Positions 44,468 to 55,435 are shown, counted from the stretch's first letter. The stretch: DNA of 64,000 nt from Metaphire vulgaris (GCA_018105865.1 CM030867.1:4901869-4965868), one strand, 5' to 3'. A program made the numbers and translations. Notes: generated from the sequence alone by a model not told the origin.

Positions 44468-44864
44468 GGGGCTGTTCATTAATTACATCAACAATTTAGG
44501 GGGAGGGGGATTGAAAAAGTTTGACAGGGGGAGGGGGTCAAAAGAAGTTGACTTCAACAATTTCACTTTTTACAAATAATAAAAAACTAGGGAATTTCAT
44601 GGAATACTACTTATTATAATGGAAAAAAGCATGGCAAAAAAGGTCATTACCATCACATTTTGACACTCAACGAGCAAAAAAGGGAAAAAATGGTCATCAT
44701 CGCAAACAATATTAACCTTGTTATTGGGACCTGTCATTGATCTGGGGGGTCAAAAGTTTTTGACGTAATTATGGGTGGGTTAACTGAAAGTTGACAGTTG
44801 TTGACAAGGGTGGAGGGGGTCAAAAATTGCCCAAAAATTGTTGACATAATTAATGGACAGCCCC
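44468..44864. mobile_element. Harbinger-like MITE (GGGGCTGTTCATTAATTA ends)
   Basis: The ends GGGGCTGTTCATTAATTACA and, reversed, GGGGCTGTCCATTAATTATG are inverted for about 33 bases with few changes (TCAACAATTT follows in both). TGA flanks both sides (44465-44467, 44865-44867), a 3 bp duplication of the T-N-A form expected for PIF/Harbinger. G-rich runs and GGGGTCAAAA motifs lie inside. It sits at the 5' edge of the RTE relic. Confidence 0.78.
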
Positions 44865-44867
44865 TGA

Positions 44868-45423
44868 TGTTGAAGTAATACGAATATTGTATGTTAAGTC
44901 TCAAGGGCAAACAGTTGGTCTTTATACTACATCATTAGAAAGATGACAAGTAAGTAAGTGAAATCTTGTGAATTTGTATAGTGCTTTCAAAATTAGTACC
45001 ATAGTAGCTTATTATTCCTAGGTGCTTAATCTAACTTCGAAATAAATATTAGCAAGGCTAATGGTCAGCCAGGCAAGGGTCAATATATCCATAGGATAAT
45101 GAGGTAAGCTGTATGTATTTGTTATTATTTTGTACTGGATATGTTTGGTTATTTTGAGCCTGTATAATGATTTCTATATATATGAGATGTGGTACAATTT
45201 TGGTGACTTACCTAGTGTGATAGCAAGTGCATTTTGAATATTTTGAATAGAATAGATTACAATTTGCTGATAGAACGTTTTTTGTTGAGTGTTGTTTAGT
45301 GTAGGCGGATTGATGAATGTTATATTGTTAATTGTTCAAAAGATGTTTGTCACTTGTATTCATAAAACTGTTTTGCTCTATTTTGTAGTGTCTTTTATTA
45401 TTGTTTTTGTTTAAATAATTACA
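44868..45423. other. Intron sequence before the AC acceptor
   Basis: AT-rich, no recognised element. Its end contains the U12 branch site described separately. Confidence 0.45.
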
Positions 45424-45443
45424 TTTCTTAACAAATTGGTTAC
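45424..45443 (+). promoter_or_regulatory. U12-type branch site and AC 3' splice site
   Basis: TTTCTTAAC at 45424-45432 matches the U12 branch-site consensus TTCCTTAAC in all but one base. The intron ends in AC at 45442-45443, 12 bases after the second branch A, within the short spacing typical of U12 introns. There is no pyrimidine tract directly before the acceptor. Together with the donor at 38164 this defines a 7,280 bp AT-AC intron. Confidence 0.85.
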
Positions 45444-45556
45444 CTATTGGGAACAGCATTATATAATTAGGGAGGAGAGGATACCAGTATTTCTACAACG
45501 AGTTGCTGACAAAATCCTCAATACTGGCAAATACTTAAATGTTGTTCGACAGTGTG
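45444..45556 (+). CDS. TUBGCP2: TUBGCP2 internal exon after the AT-AC intron
   Basis: One base completes alanine. The exon then reads [20 protein letters not shown] and continues [17 protein letters not shown], ending in phase 1 at a GTATGT donor. The segment '[26 protein letters not shown]' is highly characteristic of GCP2. An alternative start at 45472 after 'aattag' would lose the conserved YW residues, so the AC acceptor is preferred. Confidence 0.9.
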
Positions 45557-45558
45557 GT

Positions 45559-46331
45559 ATGTGCTTGATATTTCTTGAGCATTTGCTGTTTTTATTATTT
45601 TACTAAAATCCAACTAAGTTACTGTTTATATTAATTACTTTCTCTGGGAGTATGCAGTTTTTGCAATCATAATTTCACACAAAATTATTTCTTACAAGCA
45701 GATATACAAAAAATTTCATGAAATATTGTGCCTATCTATGAAAATCATGTTAGTATATTATTTGCTTCTTCATGCATGCTTACCAATACTTTGTGCAATC
45801 ATTGCATGGCAAAATCTGTCAAGATTGAATAAATATTTGATATTTATTATATTTTGTTTTGTTTGTGATAAAATATAAGGGGCTGGACCAGGAGACAATG
45901 CATTCATATACTGCAGGTTAAGCCTTGGCCATAAAGGTTTACAAGTAATGTTTGCTGAAGAAATTGCTATGCATTTCAGAGAAAAGTTCAATAAAAAAAT
46001 TGTATTTAGTTTAGCTTATGCTGGCATTGCTTACTTTTATAAAAAATGTCACACAAATTATACATGAAAAGTTCAAGACATGAAGTTTAATATCCATTGC
46101 TCTAAAGCAGGGGTACTCGAACCGCAGTCCGCAGTCCGGACCACAACAATGGTTCTTGAGGAAACCCCCTAGTAAACCACTTGAAATCCAGTTATTATTA
46201 TAAATATTAGCTTGCTTACTTACTGTTGTCATTGCAATCATACGTACATGTATTTCTGTTTCTATTTTCTTTCTGTTCCTGCTTTATTCCTGCTTTATTA
46301 CAGCTTTTGGTCACTCAATAATCAATCATAA
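45559..46331. other. Intron sequence; possible lone hAT end
   Basis: At about 46108 CTCTAAAG is followed by CAGGGGTACTCGAACCGCAG, which looks like a hAT target site plus left end, but no right end was found. The remainder is featureless. Confidence 0.35.
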
Positions 46332-47345
46332 TTAACCCCTTAACAGGGGAATTACATTTTAGAAGTCGTCACCAATTTGGGTAATTAATTTTTGGGAAAA
46401 GCACTCATATGGACTGTGAACATATAAGTTTTAAATTTACTATATCTCAAGCTAAAGAAATGAGGTTTGCACCATTGTTTAGCATGTTTATTGTTCTTTC
46501 TAACCATTCATGCCAAAAATTTGGGGGTAGGGTACACTCTACAGCCTAAAATCAGCCCCCTCCCAAAATTTTGTTCAAAGCTCAATAGCAACAAATTTTC
46601 AGCGGCGACCCAACTTTTGTGAACGACAAAGTTGTAGAGTGGTGTAATTGGAACAGAATAGTTCAAAAATTTAGAAGATCGGACCCAATTTGGGGTAGTT
46701 ATCATTTTTCAAACCCTAGAACTCATTGCTCGGAGAAAAGAAATTTTTTCATAAATTTTGCAAGCTGAAAAAAATTACATTTCAGTATAGTTCAGGCTAT
46801 ATAGAAGATAAAGAAATGAGGTTTGCACCGTTGTTTAGCATTTCTATTGTTCTTTCTAACCATCCGTGCAAAAAAAAATTTGGGGTAGGGTACACTCTAC
46901 AGCCTAAAATCGGACCCCCTCCAAACATTTTTTTTCAAAGCTCAATAGCAAAAAATTTCAGTGCTGACCCCACTTTTGTGAGTGACAAAATTGCAGAGTG
47001 TTGTAATTGGAACAGAATAGTTCAAAAATTTTGAAGATTGGACCCAATTTGGGGTAGTTATCATTTTTTGAACCCTAGAAATGACACTGTTGCAAAGCAA
47101 AAATCAGGCCCTCTTTCGAATAACACCTATTTTCCTAGCTTATGGTGGGCACTATAGCTAAAAAAGAGCTACCATCTACTGAATGGATAACAATTAAATC
47201 AAATTATTACATTAGAACGTTTATAAGCGGCGAACCCATTTGAGGAGTAGACGCTGAAGTTGAGCGACATGTATACATGGCAAACCCATTTGAGGTATGA
47301 TTGGCATATGATGTGTATACATGGCGAACCCAGTTAAGAGGTTAA
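46332..47345 (+). mobile_element. TTAA-flanked non-autonomous element, copy F (diverged subfamily)
   Basis: TTAA lies at 46332-46335 and 47342-47345. The left end is CCCCTTAACAGGGGAATTAC and the right end CGAACCCAGTTAAGAGG. The internal unit starting GAGGTTTGCACC occurs twice (near 46461 and 46817). The right end has three GAACCCATTTGAGG/AACCCA boxes separated by GTATACATGGC-like sequence. It is the plus-oriented sister of copy E. Confidence 0.88.
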
Positions 47346-47559
47346 AGTCTTTAAAATATGCACCAGAGCTCGCCATCTATTTCTGATAAGCTTATTACTC
47401 GAAATTTCTGCGATGGTGGCTACTCCCAAGATCCCACTACAATAACTAATGACCATGAAAACATTTTTCAGGTTTGGGAGGGCAATACCATGTCATAATA
47501 TCTAACAGTTAATATTTGCATTTGGTATTTGTCTTTGTCTTTACCTCATCTTCAGACAG

Positions 47560-47690
47560 TCATGGGGCAACGAGCCTTCTCGTACGCTGGACCCCATGCC
47601 TGGAACGCCCTTCCACCAGCGCTACAGAACATAAAGTCACCCGTCACTTTCCGTAAACATTTGAAAACACATCTGCAATAACAGTCTTTT
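47560..47690 (+). mobile_element. CR1-like C-terminal fragment
   Basis: The plus strand reads TVMGQRAFSYAGPHAWNALP, then NIKSPVTFRKHLKTHL. It is nearly identical over this length to 48120-48245, so these are two copies of one family in tandem about 560 bp apart. Confidence 0.8.
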
Positions 47691-47914
47691 AAGAGAAGCC
47701 GTAATTACCGGTACTTGTACAGTACTGGGTAGTTACCTATTATGCCATAGTAGGCACTTGAATAATAGGACTTCCATTGTAACTAATGGACCCTTGCGAA
47801 CAATGGAAGATGGAATGTGGACCGGCTTCAAAAATGGTTGAGTTCTCCTGCACTAAAGTATGGCAGTCTTGCTTTCAAAAATCTTTTGTACACTGATGGG
47901 TATGTTTACGCAAT

Positions 47915-48310
47915 CATCATCGAGACCATGTCACTCCGGCGCTTCATTGGCTTCCAGTCCAGTCACGGATACAACACAAACTATGCACGCTGATGTTCTG
48001 TGCACAGAATGGTCTTTGTCCGACCTATCTGGCCGATCTGCTCCAGCCAGCATCAACTGCCATTGGTAGACCAGGCCTACGATCAGCCTCTACCAGTCAA
48101 TACCAGAAACCTCGTCTTCGGACAGTCATGGGGCAACAAGCCTTCTCGTACGCTGGACCCCTTGCCTGGAACACCCTTCCACCAGCGCTACGGAACATAA
48201 AGTCACCCGTCGCTTTCCGTAAACTTTTGAAAACACATCTGTTTAATTGTGCTTATAATAATTGACATAATTGACATTAATTGTAATGCACTTGCTAACA
48301 TTGATTGATT
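47915..48310 (+). mobile_element. CR1-like LINE 3' end
   Basis: The 90-codon frame from 47993 reads CPTYLADLLQP, RLRTVMGQQAFSYAGPLAWN and FRKLLKTHLFNCAYNN. Upstream DHVTPA and HWLPVQSRIQHKLCTLMF are in frame. The tail includes TTGATTGATTAGGCGCAATG. It matches the family at 39285-39575. Confidence 0.82.
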
Positions 48311-48344
48311 AGGCGCAATGTAAATAGCTCATTACATTTACATC

Positions 48345-48500
48345 ATCCTGCATCTCCACCACACCGGCGCTGGGCACTGACATGGGGTTAACTGCATCCA
48401 CAAAGTCCTGTCCTGTGCGGCTCGATGTGCTTCCGGTAATGTTGTTCATCCAGGTCATTCGGGGTCTTCCTCTGCGTCTGTGTCCTTTATGTAAGCAATG
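48345..48500 (-). mobile_element. Short LINE C-terminal fragment, minus strand
   Basis: The minus strand reads GHRRRGRPRMTWMNNITGS, with DFVDAVN downstream, the R-G-R-P-x-x-T-W pattern seen at the end of several LINE proteins. It is too short to classify. Confidence 0.5.
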
Positions 48501-48696
48501 AAGTACAATATTTCAAATCTGGTTAATTTTGGCAGAATATTCTTGTATACTTTGTTTGAGGTATTAGATTTAATAGGTTTATAACTTTATAGGTAACTAA
48601 ATAGTATTATAAATTATAAACCACAATTTAATAATGTATTGGATAAAGCTTATGCAGAATTTGATGTTTATATTTTCTCTTTTCTGATACTTTCAG

Positions 48697-48847
48697 GAAA
48701 AGATATTAAGTGCCCAACTGCACAGGAAATTGTGTATACTATTAAAGAAAAACAGTATTTTGAACATATTGAAAGAGCCTATGATTATGCAAGCAAACTT
48801 CTCCTAGATTTACTGATGGAGGAAAAAGCACTGATGCCCAGATTAAG
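48697..48847 (+). CDS. TUBGCP2: TUBGCP2 internal exon
   Basis: The exon is 151 nt: glycine is completed, then KDIKCPTAQEIVYTIKEKQY, followed by a helical stretch through ERAYDYASKLLLDLLMEEKA to LMPRL. The acceptor is tttcag and the donor GTATTG. It matches the GCP2 region 'CGxDVxCPxAxEIIYTLKE...ASKxLLDFLMEEKEL'. It ends with two bases (AG); the next exon starts with C, which makes serine where I recall arginine in the vertebrate protein. Confidence 0.92.
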
Positions 48848-49169
48848 GTATTGTACTTTTAGCTCATATGCATGAGACGAATACATTACTATTTTATTTC
48901 TTCACTAGCTGTTCCCGGCGACGCATTGCTGTCGCAGAGTCGGCTCTACTGTGTAAGCAACTGCGAACAGCTGTCTCTCTTTCTCCCCCTCCCTCTCACC
49001 CTCCCTGGTGGTTGCAGCCATCCCTCTCCCAAAACTCCTCCCAAGCCCTTCTCCCCACTCCATCCCTGCCTCTTTCTCCAAATCTCACTTCCTGTAATCT
49101 CTCAAAACACCACTCCTCACCCACTATCCCGCCCCTGCTCCCTCTTTTCCTTACGGACATAGCCTAGGA
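48848..49169. other. Intron sequence with a CT-rich tract
   Basis: About 48975-49160 is C/T-rich. CTAGCTGTTCCCGGCGACGC at 48906 resembles termini of some repeat families, but I cannot name it. Confidence 0.35.
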
Positions 49170-50879
49170 TTTGCAGACCTACACCATTATACCAGATGAG
49201 AAGGCTAAAAATAGGTATTATGGGTTTAAGTGAAATGATATGGAAAGGCACAGGGCAGTTCACATCGGACAATTTTCAAATGTTCTATTCTGGGAACGAA
49301 AATATCAGAAGCAATGGTGTAGCATTTATAGTAGGCAAAAGAATGGCCAGGTCTGGGCTTCAACTCAGTTAATGACAGAATGGCTACTACAATCAGAATG
49401 CAAGGTGCACTTCTTAACTTAACAATAATTCAGGTATATGCTCCGACTAGTGGAGCTGAAGAAAAAGATGTTGGCTCGGCTCTTTCTATGAACAGCTACA
49501 AAAACTAATAGACTCAGTCCTAAAGAAGGATGTGATGTTTGTAATGGGTGATTGGAATGCTAAGGTAGGATGCAAGCAAATTCCTGGAGTGGTAGGCAAA
49601 TTTGGGCTCGGAGACTGCAACGAGGCAGGCGATCGGCTAGTGGAATTTTGCCAAGATAATACCTTGATGGTCGCAAACACTCTGTTCCAGCAGCCAGCAA
49701 GAAGATGATACACGTGGACGTCACCAAACGGACAGTATAGAAATCATATAGATTTCCTACTTTTGAGAACAACACTGGAGAAGCTCCATACAAAATGCAA
49801 AGACGATGCCTGGAGCTGATTTCGGATCAGACCATGAGTTGCTCACAGCCAAATTCCTAATCAAACTGAAAAAAGGAGTGCACTACAAGAGGCAGGCAAA
49901 ACTTGATGTCCACAATATACCATATGAATATACAGTGGAAGTGAACAACAGATTTCATGCACTTACTGGTAATCAGAACAGACCACCTGATGACTTATGG
50001 ACGGAAATGAAGGAGATAGTTACGACAGCAGCAACAAAACATGTACCAAGACTTAAAAAGACCAAGAGAACAGTATGGTTGCCTGAAGAAGCCCTAAAGG
50101 TTGCTGAAGAAAGAAAGAAAGCAAAAGGAGGCACAGACAGGACTCAATATGCCCAGCTGAATGTAAAATTTCAACGAATAGCCAGAAGAGACTAGAATTT
50201 GTTTTTGGAGACACGATATAAAGAATTAGAAGAGGATAACATAAAAGGTCAAACAAGGGAACTGTTTAAGAAAATTGAAGATCTGATGGGAGACTGTCAC
50301 CCAAGGACTGGAACAATAAAATATGAAAATGCAAAGTCCTACTGGAAACAGAGGAAATCAACAGGAGATGGGCCGACTATACCGAAGAACTCTGCAAAAA
50401 GACTGAATACACCTGACGAGAATGAGAACAGTGTTACAGATTTAGAACCGGAAATTTTGGAATCAGAAGTGAAAAAGGCTATGGAGAGTATAGCAAACAA
50501 CAAAGCACCAGGATGTGATGATATTCCTATAGAATTTCTCAAAAATGTTGAGGATTAGGCCATAAAGGTTGTCCATGCTATATGCAAACAAATGTGGAGT
50601 ACATTACAATAGCCAAGGGAATGGAAAAAATCGTTATATATCCCAATTCCAAAAAAGGAAAACTCAATGGGATGCTGAAATCATCAGACAATTGCCTTAA
50701 TACCACAATACCACATGCTAGCAAAATAATGTTGAAGGTTGTTCAGACACGAATGAGACAATACATAGATAGAGAGCTTTCATAAGAAGAGGCAGGTTTT
50801 CGGAAAGGAAGAGGCACAAGAGATCAGATCGCAAACATACGTTGGATCATAGAAAAGAGCAAAGAATGCCAGAATAGCA

Positions 50880-50918
<39 letters not shown>

Positions 50919-51165
50919 TTTATTGACTATTCGAAAGCTTTTGACTGTATGGATCATAATAAACTATGGCAGATTTTAAAAGAAATGGGAGTGCCAAAAC
51001 ACCTTATTTGCCTACTAAGAAATTTGTACACTGAACAGGAAGCAGCAGTAAGAACTCGATATGGAGCAACTGGATGGTTCACACTGGACAGGGGTGTGCA
51101 ACAAGGATGCAGTTTATCGCCTCATCTTTTCAATATATATGCAGAATACATGGTACGCGGACTAT
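49170..51165 (+). pseudogene. RTE-like LINE relic with APE endonuclease and first half of reverse transcriptase
   Basis: Plus-strand pieces in order are SNGVAFIVGKR-like sequence (49310), DVMFVMGDWNAKVG (49530, endonuclease GDxN motif), YTWTSPNGQYRNHIDFLLL (49710), ADFGSDHELL (49810, SDH catalytic motif), a linker of 129 and 119 codons ending AMESIANNKAPGCDDIPIEF, then a decayed GFRKGRGTRDQI (50795), DYSKAFDCMDHNKLWQIL (50930) and RGVQQGCSLSPHLFNIYAEY (51090). It stops before the catalytic YADD. A (TA)n tract (about 50885-50915) interrupts the reverse transcriptase. Family motifs agree with the 3' half at 16745-17620. Confidence 0.82.
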
Positions 51166-51290
51166 TGACCACAGGACGATTGACCATAAGACGATTGACC
51201 ACTGGACGATTGACCACAGCGGACTTTTGACCACTGGACAATTGACCACAGCGGACTTTTGACCACTAGACGATTGACCACAGCCGTGAT
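51160..51290. repeat. Minisatellite of GGACGATTGACCACA-like units
   Basis: Seven or so direct units share ATTGACCAC or TTTTGACCAC with a GGAC or AGAC start. The spacing varies between about 15 and 24 bases. It begins exactly where the LINE relic breaks off. Confidence 0.85.
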
Positions 51291-51454
51291 TATCAGGCTT
51301 AGCACGCTGTCTGCCGCATGCCTTCCAATGTGTGCAGAATAGACATACAACCGCAATGGCCGAAAGGCTATGTGCTTAAATAATAATTATTATATTATAA
51401 TGTTACTGAATAAAATTGGTATATTTTCCATTTTTTTAATTTTTTGCAGACGTG

Positions 51455-53715
51455 GCATTACATGAAAACATGATAGACTATATCATCAGTAGAGTAGAGT
51501 GGTTAACTTCAGTGAAATAGACAAGAGTATGCAGATCTGCAGAAATTAATTCAGATCACCACCTTGTTGTATTCGAGATAAAAGTTAAAATAAGTGAGGA
51601 AAAAAGTGCCAAGGAAAAGGTGCTTCAATACTGAAAAAATAAATCAAATGGATGTACAAAATAAATTTCAAATCAAAATCCAAAACAGACTTGAGGCACT
51701 AACAAACCTGACAGATAATGACAAAGATCCAGAAATAGAATGGGAAAATTTCAAGACAGAAATTAACAAAGTGGCAGAAGAGTAACTAGGCTACAGAAAG
51801 ATAAGGAAAAAGAAGAAACTGGAGAATTGCAGGCAGAAATAAGAAAATCTAAAGAAGGAGCCATGTATCCTGGTAAGTATGGAATTGAAAATATGACTGA
51901 CAACATGCTGGAAGAGACGGCAAATGAGATGGGAGATGCTTACAAAAGAAGAGATGGCAAAAAACTCTTTGCAAATGTCAACAAACTCAGTGAAGGCACA
52001 TTCACAAAGATGATAAACATTGAACCAATTAAGGATAGAAATGGAGAAATATTAACAGAGAAGGAAAGGATCATGGCCAGATGGAAACAACATTTTGAAG
52101 AGGTACTAAACCAAGAAGACCCTAACAAACCAAAAGAAACTTTTATTGAAATAGTCCAATCAGAGGACAGATGTAAAATAGAGGATGAGTTATGTGAAGA
52201 AGACGATATTATAATGGAAGAAATAGAAAGGGCAGTGAAACAGATGAGCCAAAACATAGCCCAGGACTCTGCAATATCACAGCAGAAATGCTCCAAAACA
52301 CTGGTGTGTATACAATCAGTTGGCTACATCGGGCCTTGACAGCGGTATTGACAACTGAGAAAACACCATTAGACTGGAGAAAAGCAATTATAATACCAAT
52401 ACACAAGACAGGAGACAGAAAGGAATGCAACAACGCCAGAGGCATGAGCCTCTTAAGCACACCAGGGAAAGCTTTCACCAGTCATGCTAAGCAGAATAAA
52501 GAATACAGTGGATGAAACTCTCTGGGAAAGCCAGTTTGATACTCAGAAAGGGAAGAGCATGTTCTGACCAAATCTTTGTCCTTTGACAACTCATGGAGAA
52601 AAAAAAACTAGAATTTAATGAAGATTTGATCATGTGCTTCATTGATTTTGCCCAAGCTTATGTCTCTATCTGGAGAGAAGGGGAAAAGGGGCATGGAAAC
52701 TCTTGGGGAAATATGGCATTCATGCCAAAATAATCAGGAAAATTGAAAATTTCTACAGCACAGTTTTAGCATGTATCAGAATTTATGGAGAAGAAACTGA
52801 GTGGTTCAAAAGCTAAACAGGATTTTGATAATGATGTGTCCTATCACCAATACTCTTCAACATTTTATTAGATTGCATCATGAGACAGATTGAAAATACA
52901 AGTGGGTTGGGAACATCTTTAAAGTCAGGAAATACAGATGATGCAGAATATACTGATGATACATGTATAATAGCAGAATGCCTCCCAAGGATTTTAGAAT
53001 TAACATTGGCCTTAATAACAAAGAGTGGAAAATTTGGATTACAAATAAGCACTAATAAAACAAAAATAATGCCAATTACAAAGAAAGTGGGAGATTGATC
53101 AATAGTAACACACTATGGAAAAGAAATTGAAAGGGTGAAGAAATTTGTTTACTTGGGAAGTGAATTGGAAGCAGAGGGAGGCTCAGACCTGGAGATCAAA
53201 AGAAGAATTAGCAATGGCAGGATCTACATTCAATAGGCTACATACCAAAATTTTCAAAAGACATGACATTGGGATGAAAACAAAACTAAAAACTCTCAAC
53301 ACTTGTGTAATACCAATATTAATATATGGACAAAGAACACATAACAAATGAAGAAGTTAGAGAGAGAGAATACTGCAACTGAGCATCATGGAAGTATTCA
53401 GAAAGAGAAGAATGAAATGGACTGGACACATACTCAGAATGGAAGAAATAAGAAACTTATAAGGAATTTTCAACTACAAGCCAGAGAGGAGAAGATCTAA
53501 AGGAAGACCGAAAAGATGATGGGTGGATGGATTGGAAGAGGATCTGCACATGACAGGGCTGAATCTCAATGGAAAAACTGACAAAAGACACTGAATGACT
53601 TTGAAAGAAATAGCAAAGGATAAAGAACTTTGGAGAGATGTCATGGAGAAGTCGATAGCTGGACACAGCTGGAGGATGAAGACCTGACCTGAGCAAGACC
53701 TGACCTGAGCAATAC
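51455..53715 (+). pseudogene. RTE-like LINE relic, second copy of the 42395-44460 family
   Basis: The plus strand starts with the end of an endonuclease (SAEINSDHHLVVFEIK). It continues with the linker (MARWKQHFEEVLNQEDPNKP), PLDWRKAIIIPIHKTGDRKE, CFIDFAQAYVSIWREG, a decayed ILSPILFNIL, EYTDDTCIIAEC (the YADD site reads YTDD), VYLGSELEAEGG, and the C-terminus RKRRMKWTGHILRMEEIRNL with WVDGLEEDLHMTGLNLNGKT. The tail repeats GACCTGACCTGA. It is frame-broken in many places and the catalytic alanine is replaced. Confidence 0.87.
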
Positions 53716-53930
53716 ATGACACATGAAGTGAGGACTGTCTAAAAATACATTGAAAATATACCAAATTCTTGAAGTTATGTTATTATTGAATAGTTGAATG
53801 ATTGATATAGTAAATGATTGGCAATACAGCTGCTTGTGAGATGATTTATAGTGGCAACATTTATGTTTTAATTTGAGTTGCTCCACTGATAGCGTAGATT
53901 GTAACATACCTTGTTGTCATTTTGTTTTAG

Positions 53931-54022
53931 CTCCATCAAGCATTACTTTCTCTTAGATCAAGGAGATTTTATTGTACAATTCATGGATATGGCTGAAGAG
54001 GAATTGAAGAAACCCATGAATG
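53931..54022 (+). CDS. TUBGCP2: TUBGCP2 internal exon, last seen in window
   Basis: The exon reads SIKHYFLLDQGDFIVQFMD and then MAEEELKKPMN, ending in phase 1 before GTTTGT. The acceptor is tttgttttag. It matches the GCP2 block 'SIKxYFLxDQGDFxxxFMDxAEEEL'. I searched the remaining 10 kb by eye for the next segment (PxRLExLLELALR) and did not find it, so the gene continues beyond the window or in an exon I missed. Confidence 0.92.
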
Positions 54023-54137
54023 GTTTGTTTCTTCCTTTCTCTCTTATTCTGCTTTATATTATTATGTGAATTTGATCAAATACCATTGAAGTTCAGGGAC
54101 TGGGTAATGGCATTAGTTTATGATGATGTGTATAACG

Positions 54138-54306
54138 TGGCCGGACAAACTGTCCGAGGACAAAATGTCACGGACAAAATGTCACGGGTTGGGGTTAGGG
54201 TTAGGCTTAGGGTTACATTTTTTCCCCATTACATCTTGGCCATGGCATTTTGTCCTCGTGACATTTTGTCCCTGATATTTTGTCCTAGGACATTTTGTCT
54301 TAGCAC
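54138..54306. repeat. Inverted arms of GGACAAAATGTC units around a TTAGGG-like core
   Basis: The left arm (54140-54186) has GGACAAACTGTCC, GGACAAAATGTCAC and GGACAAAATGTCACGG. The core at 54187-54215 reads GGGGTTAGGGTTAGGCTTAG plus GGTT. The right arm (54245-54300) has the reverse units ATTTTGTCC three to four times. It is about 170 bp. It could be a foldback-type or non-autonomous DNA element; no flanking duplication is clear. Confidence 0.7.
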
Positions 54307-54559
54307 CGTATGTGAGCCTGGAAGCAATTGTGTGATCATTATCCAATTCACTTAGCAGCATCTTTATGGGCAGACTATATGGAGTAGGTATCTGGCTAAC
54401 ACTGACATAGGCCAAGGTTCTAGAATTAGGGAGACTCCATTGCTCTTCAGACTGACATTTCCAGTACCGACTAGTGGATTTGGGTGAGCAACTGAGCATC
54501 CACAAAAAAATTTAATATTTAGGGTAATTTTGCTCCTAGGGTGATCCATTGTCAACAGT

Positions 54560-55250
54560 GGTGATAATCCAACTCAAAGCTAGCTCTCTTTAATAACATC
54601 TGGCAGCAAATCTGAGATGTTGTGTAGGTCCATTTAACAGTCATAAATAACTAAACTATTCAAATTATCAAATTCTGTGCCACTTGTATAATAAGTGTCA
54701 GCCAAACATTTTCATTAATATTCAGATCAGGAGACTGTGCCAGCCATGACAATGTCTTTATTTAGTTTCTGCTGATATTCCATTGCAGAAAATGCGTGAT
54801 AAACTGGAGCATTGTCATCATGAAAGATAAAGTCATGTTATGGAAAATACTGAGCAATCACAGGCCATAAATTGTCTCCTAAGATGTCCTCATACTTCTT
54901 GGCATTGATATTTCCTTTGACAAAAGTCAATCTCCCCACCCCTTTGAATGTAATGCATCCCCAGAGCATCACACCAAACTTCTTCTTAGGAGGTGGCGCA
55001 GTGCAAGTAGGTTGCCATTCTTCCCCAGTCTTTCCCAGATGTGGACGTGGGTATACTGATCAACTTCCTCTTTTGACTCATCATTAAATATGGTTTTCTT
55101 TCAGTAACAGGCAAATATCGGTCACCACAGGCTATGCAGCTTCTCTTGTTTGGGGTACAAATTCGTATGGCTTTGCATATGATCCGTCTTTGGAAACATG
55201 ACTTGAACAATGTATGCTGAACAGTATGCCTTGAAACATGCTGTTCACTG
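54560..55250 (-). pseudogene. Tc1-like (DD34E-type) transposase relic, minus strand
   Basis: Minus-strand pieces in order are TIFNDESKEE (first catalytic Asp), EEWQPTCTAPPPKKKFGVML, WGCITFKGVGRLTFVKGNIN, AKKYEDILGDNLWPVIAQ, DFIFHDDNAPVYHAFSA (second Asp) and SWLAQSPDLNINENVW (catalytic Glu). The distance between the last two acids is close to 34 residues, as in Tc1. The frame shifts at least three times, so the protein is dead although all three catalytic acids can be seen. Terminal repeats were not convincingly located. Confidence 0.85.
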
Positions 55251-55435
55251 TGCTGCTTAACACACTGACTGCGGCACAGTTTATTTGCCTGGCGTGGCTG
55301 CTCTTGACCAGAACAGATGCAACTACTTAGAGATAATTACCTGTTACTAGTATAATAGTTATCTCAACAATGGCGATTGAAGTATACAATGTCGCAGGTC
55401 ACGAATGCAAAGCAATGACATTGGCAATTACAATT

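Noticed and set aside
45472..45556. Alternative GT-AG style acceptor (aattag) for the GCP2 exon
   Set aside because: It would drop the conserved Y-W-E-Q residues and break the phase with the exon ending at 38163; the AC acceptor keeps both.
54187..54215. Interstitial telomere
   Set aside because: Only about three imperfect TTAGGG units are present, in the centre of a small foldback. This is too short to call telomeric.
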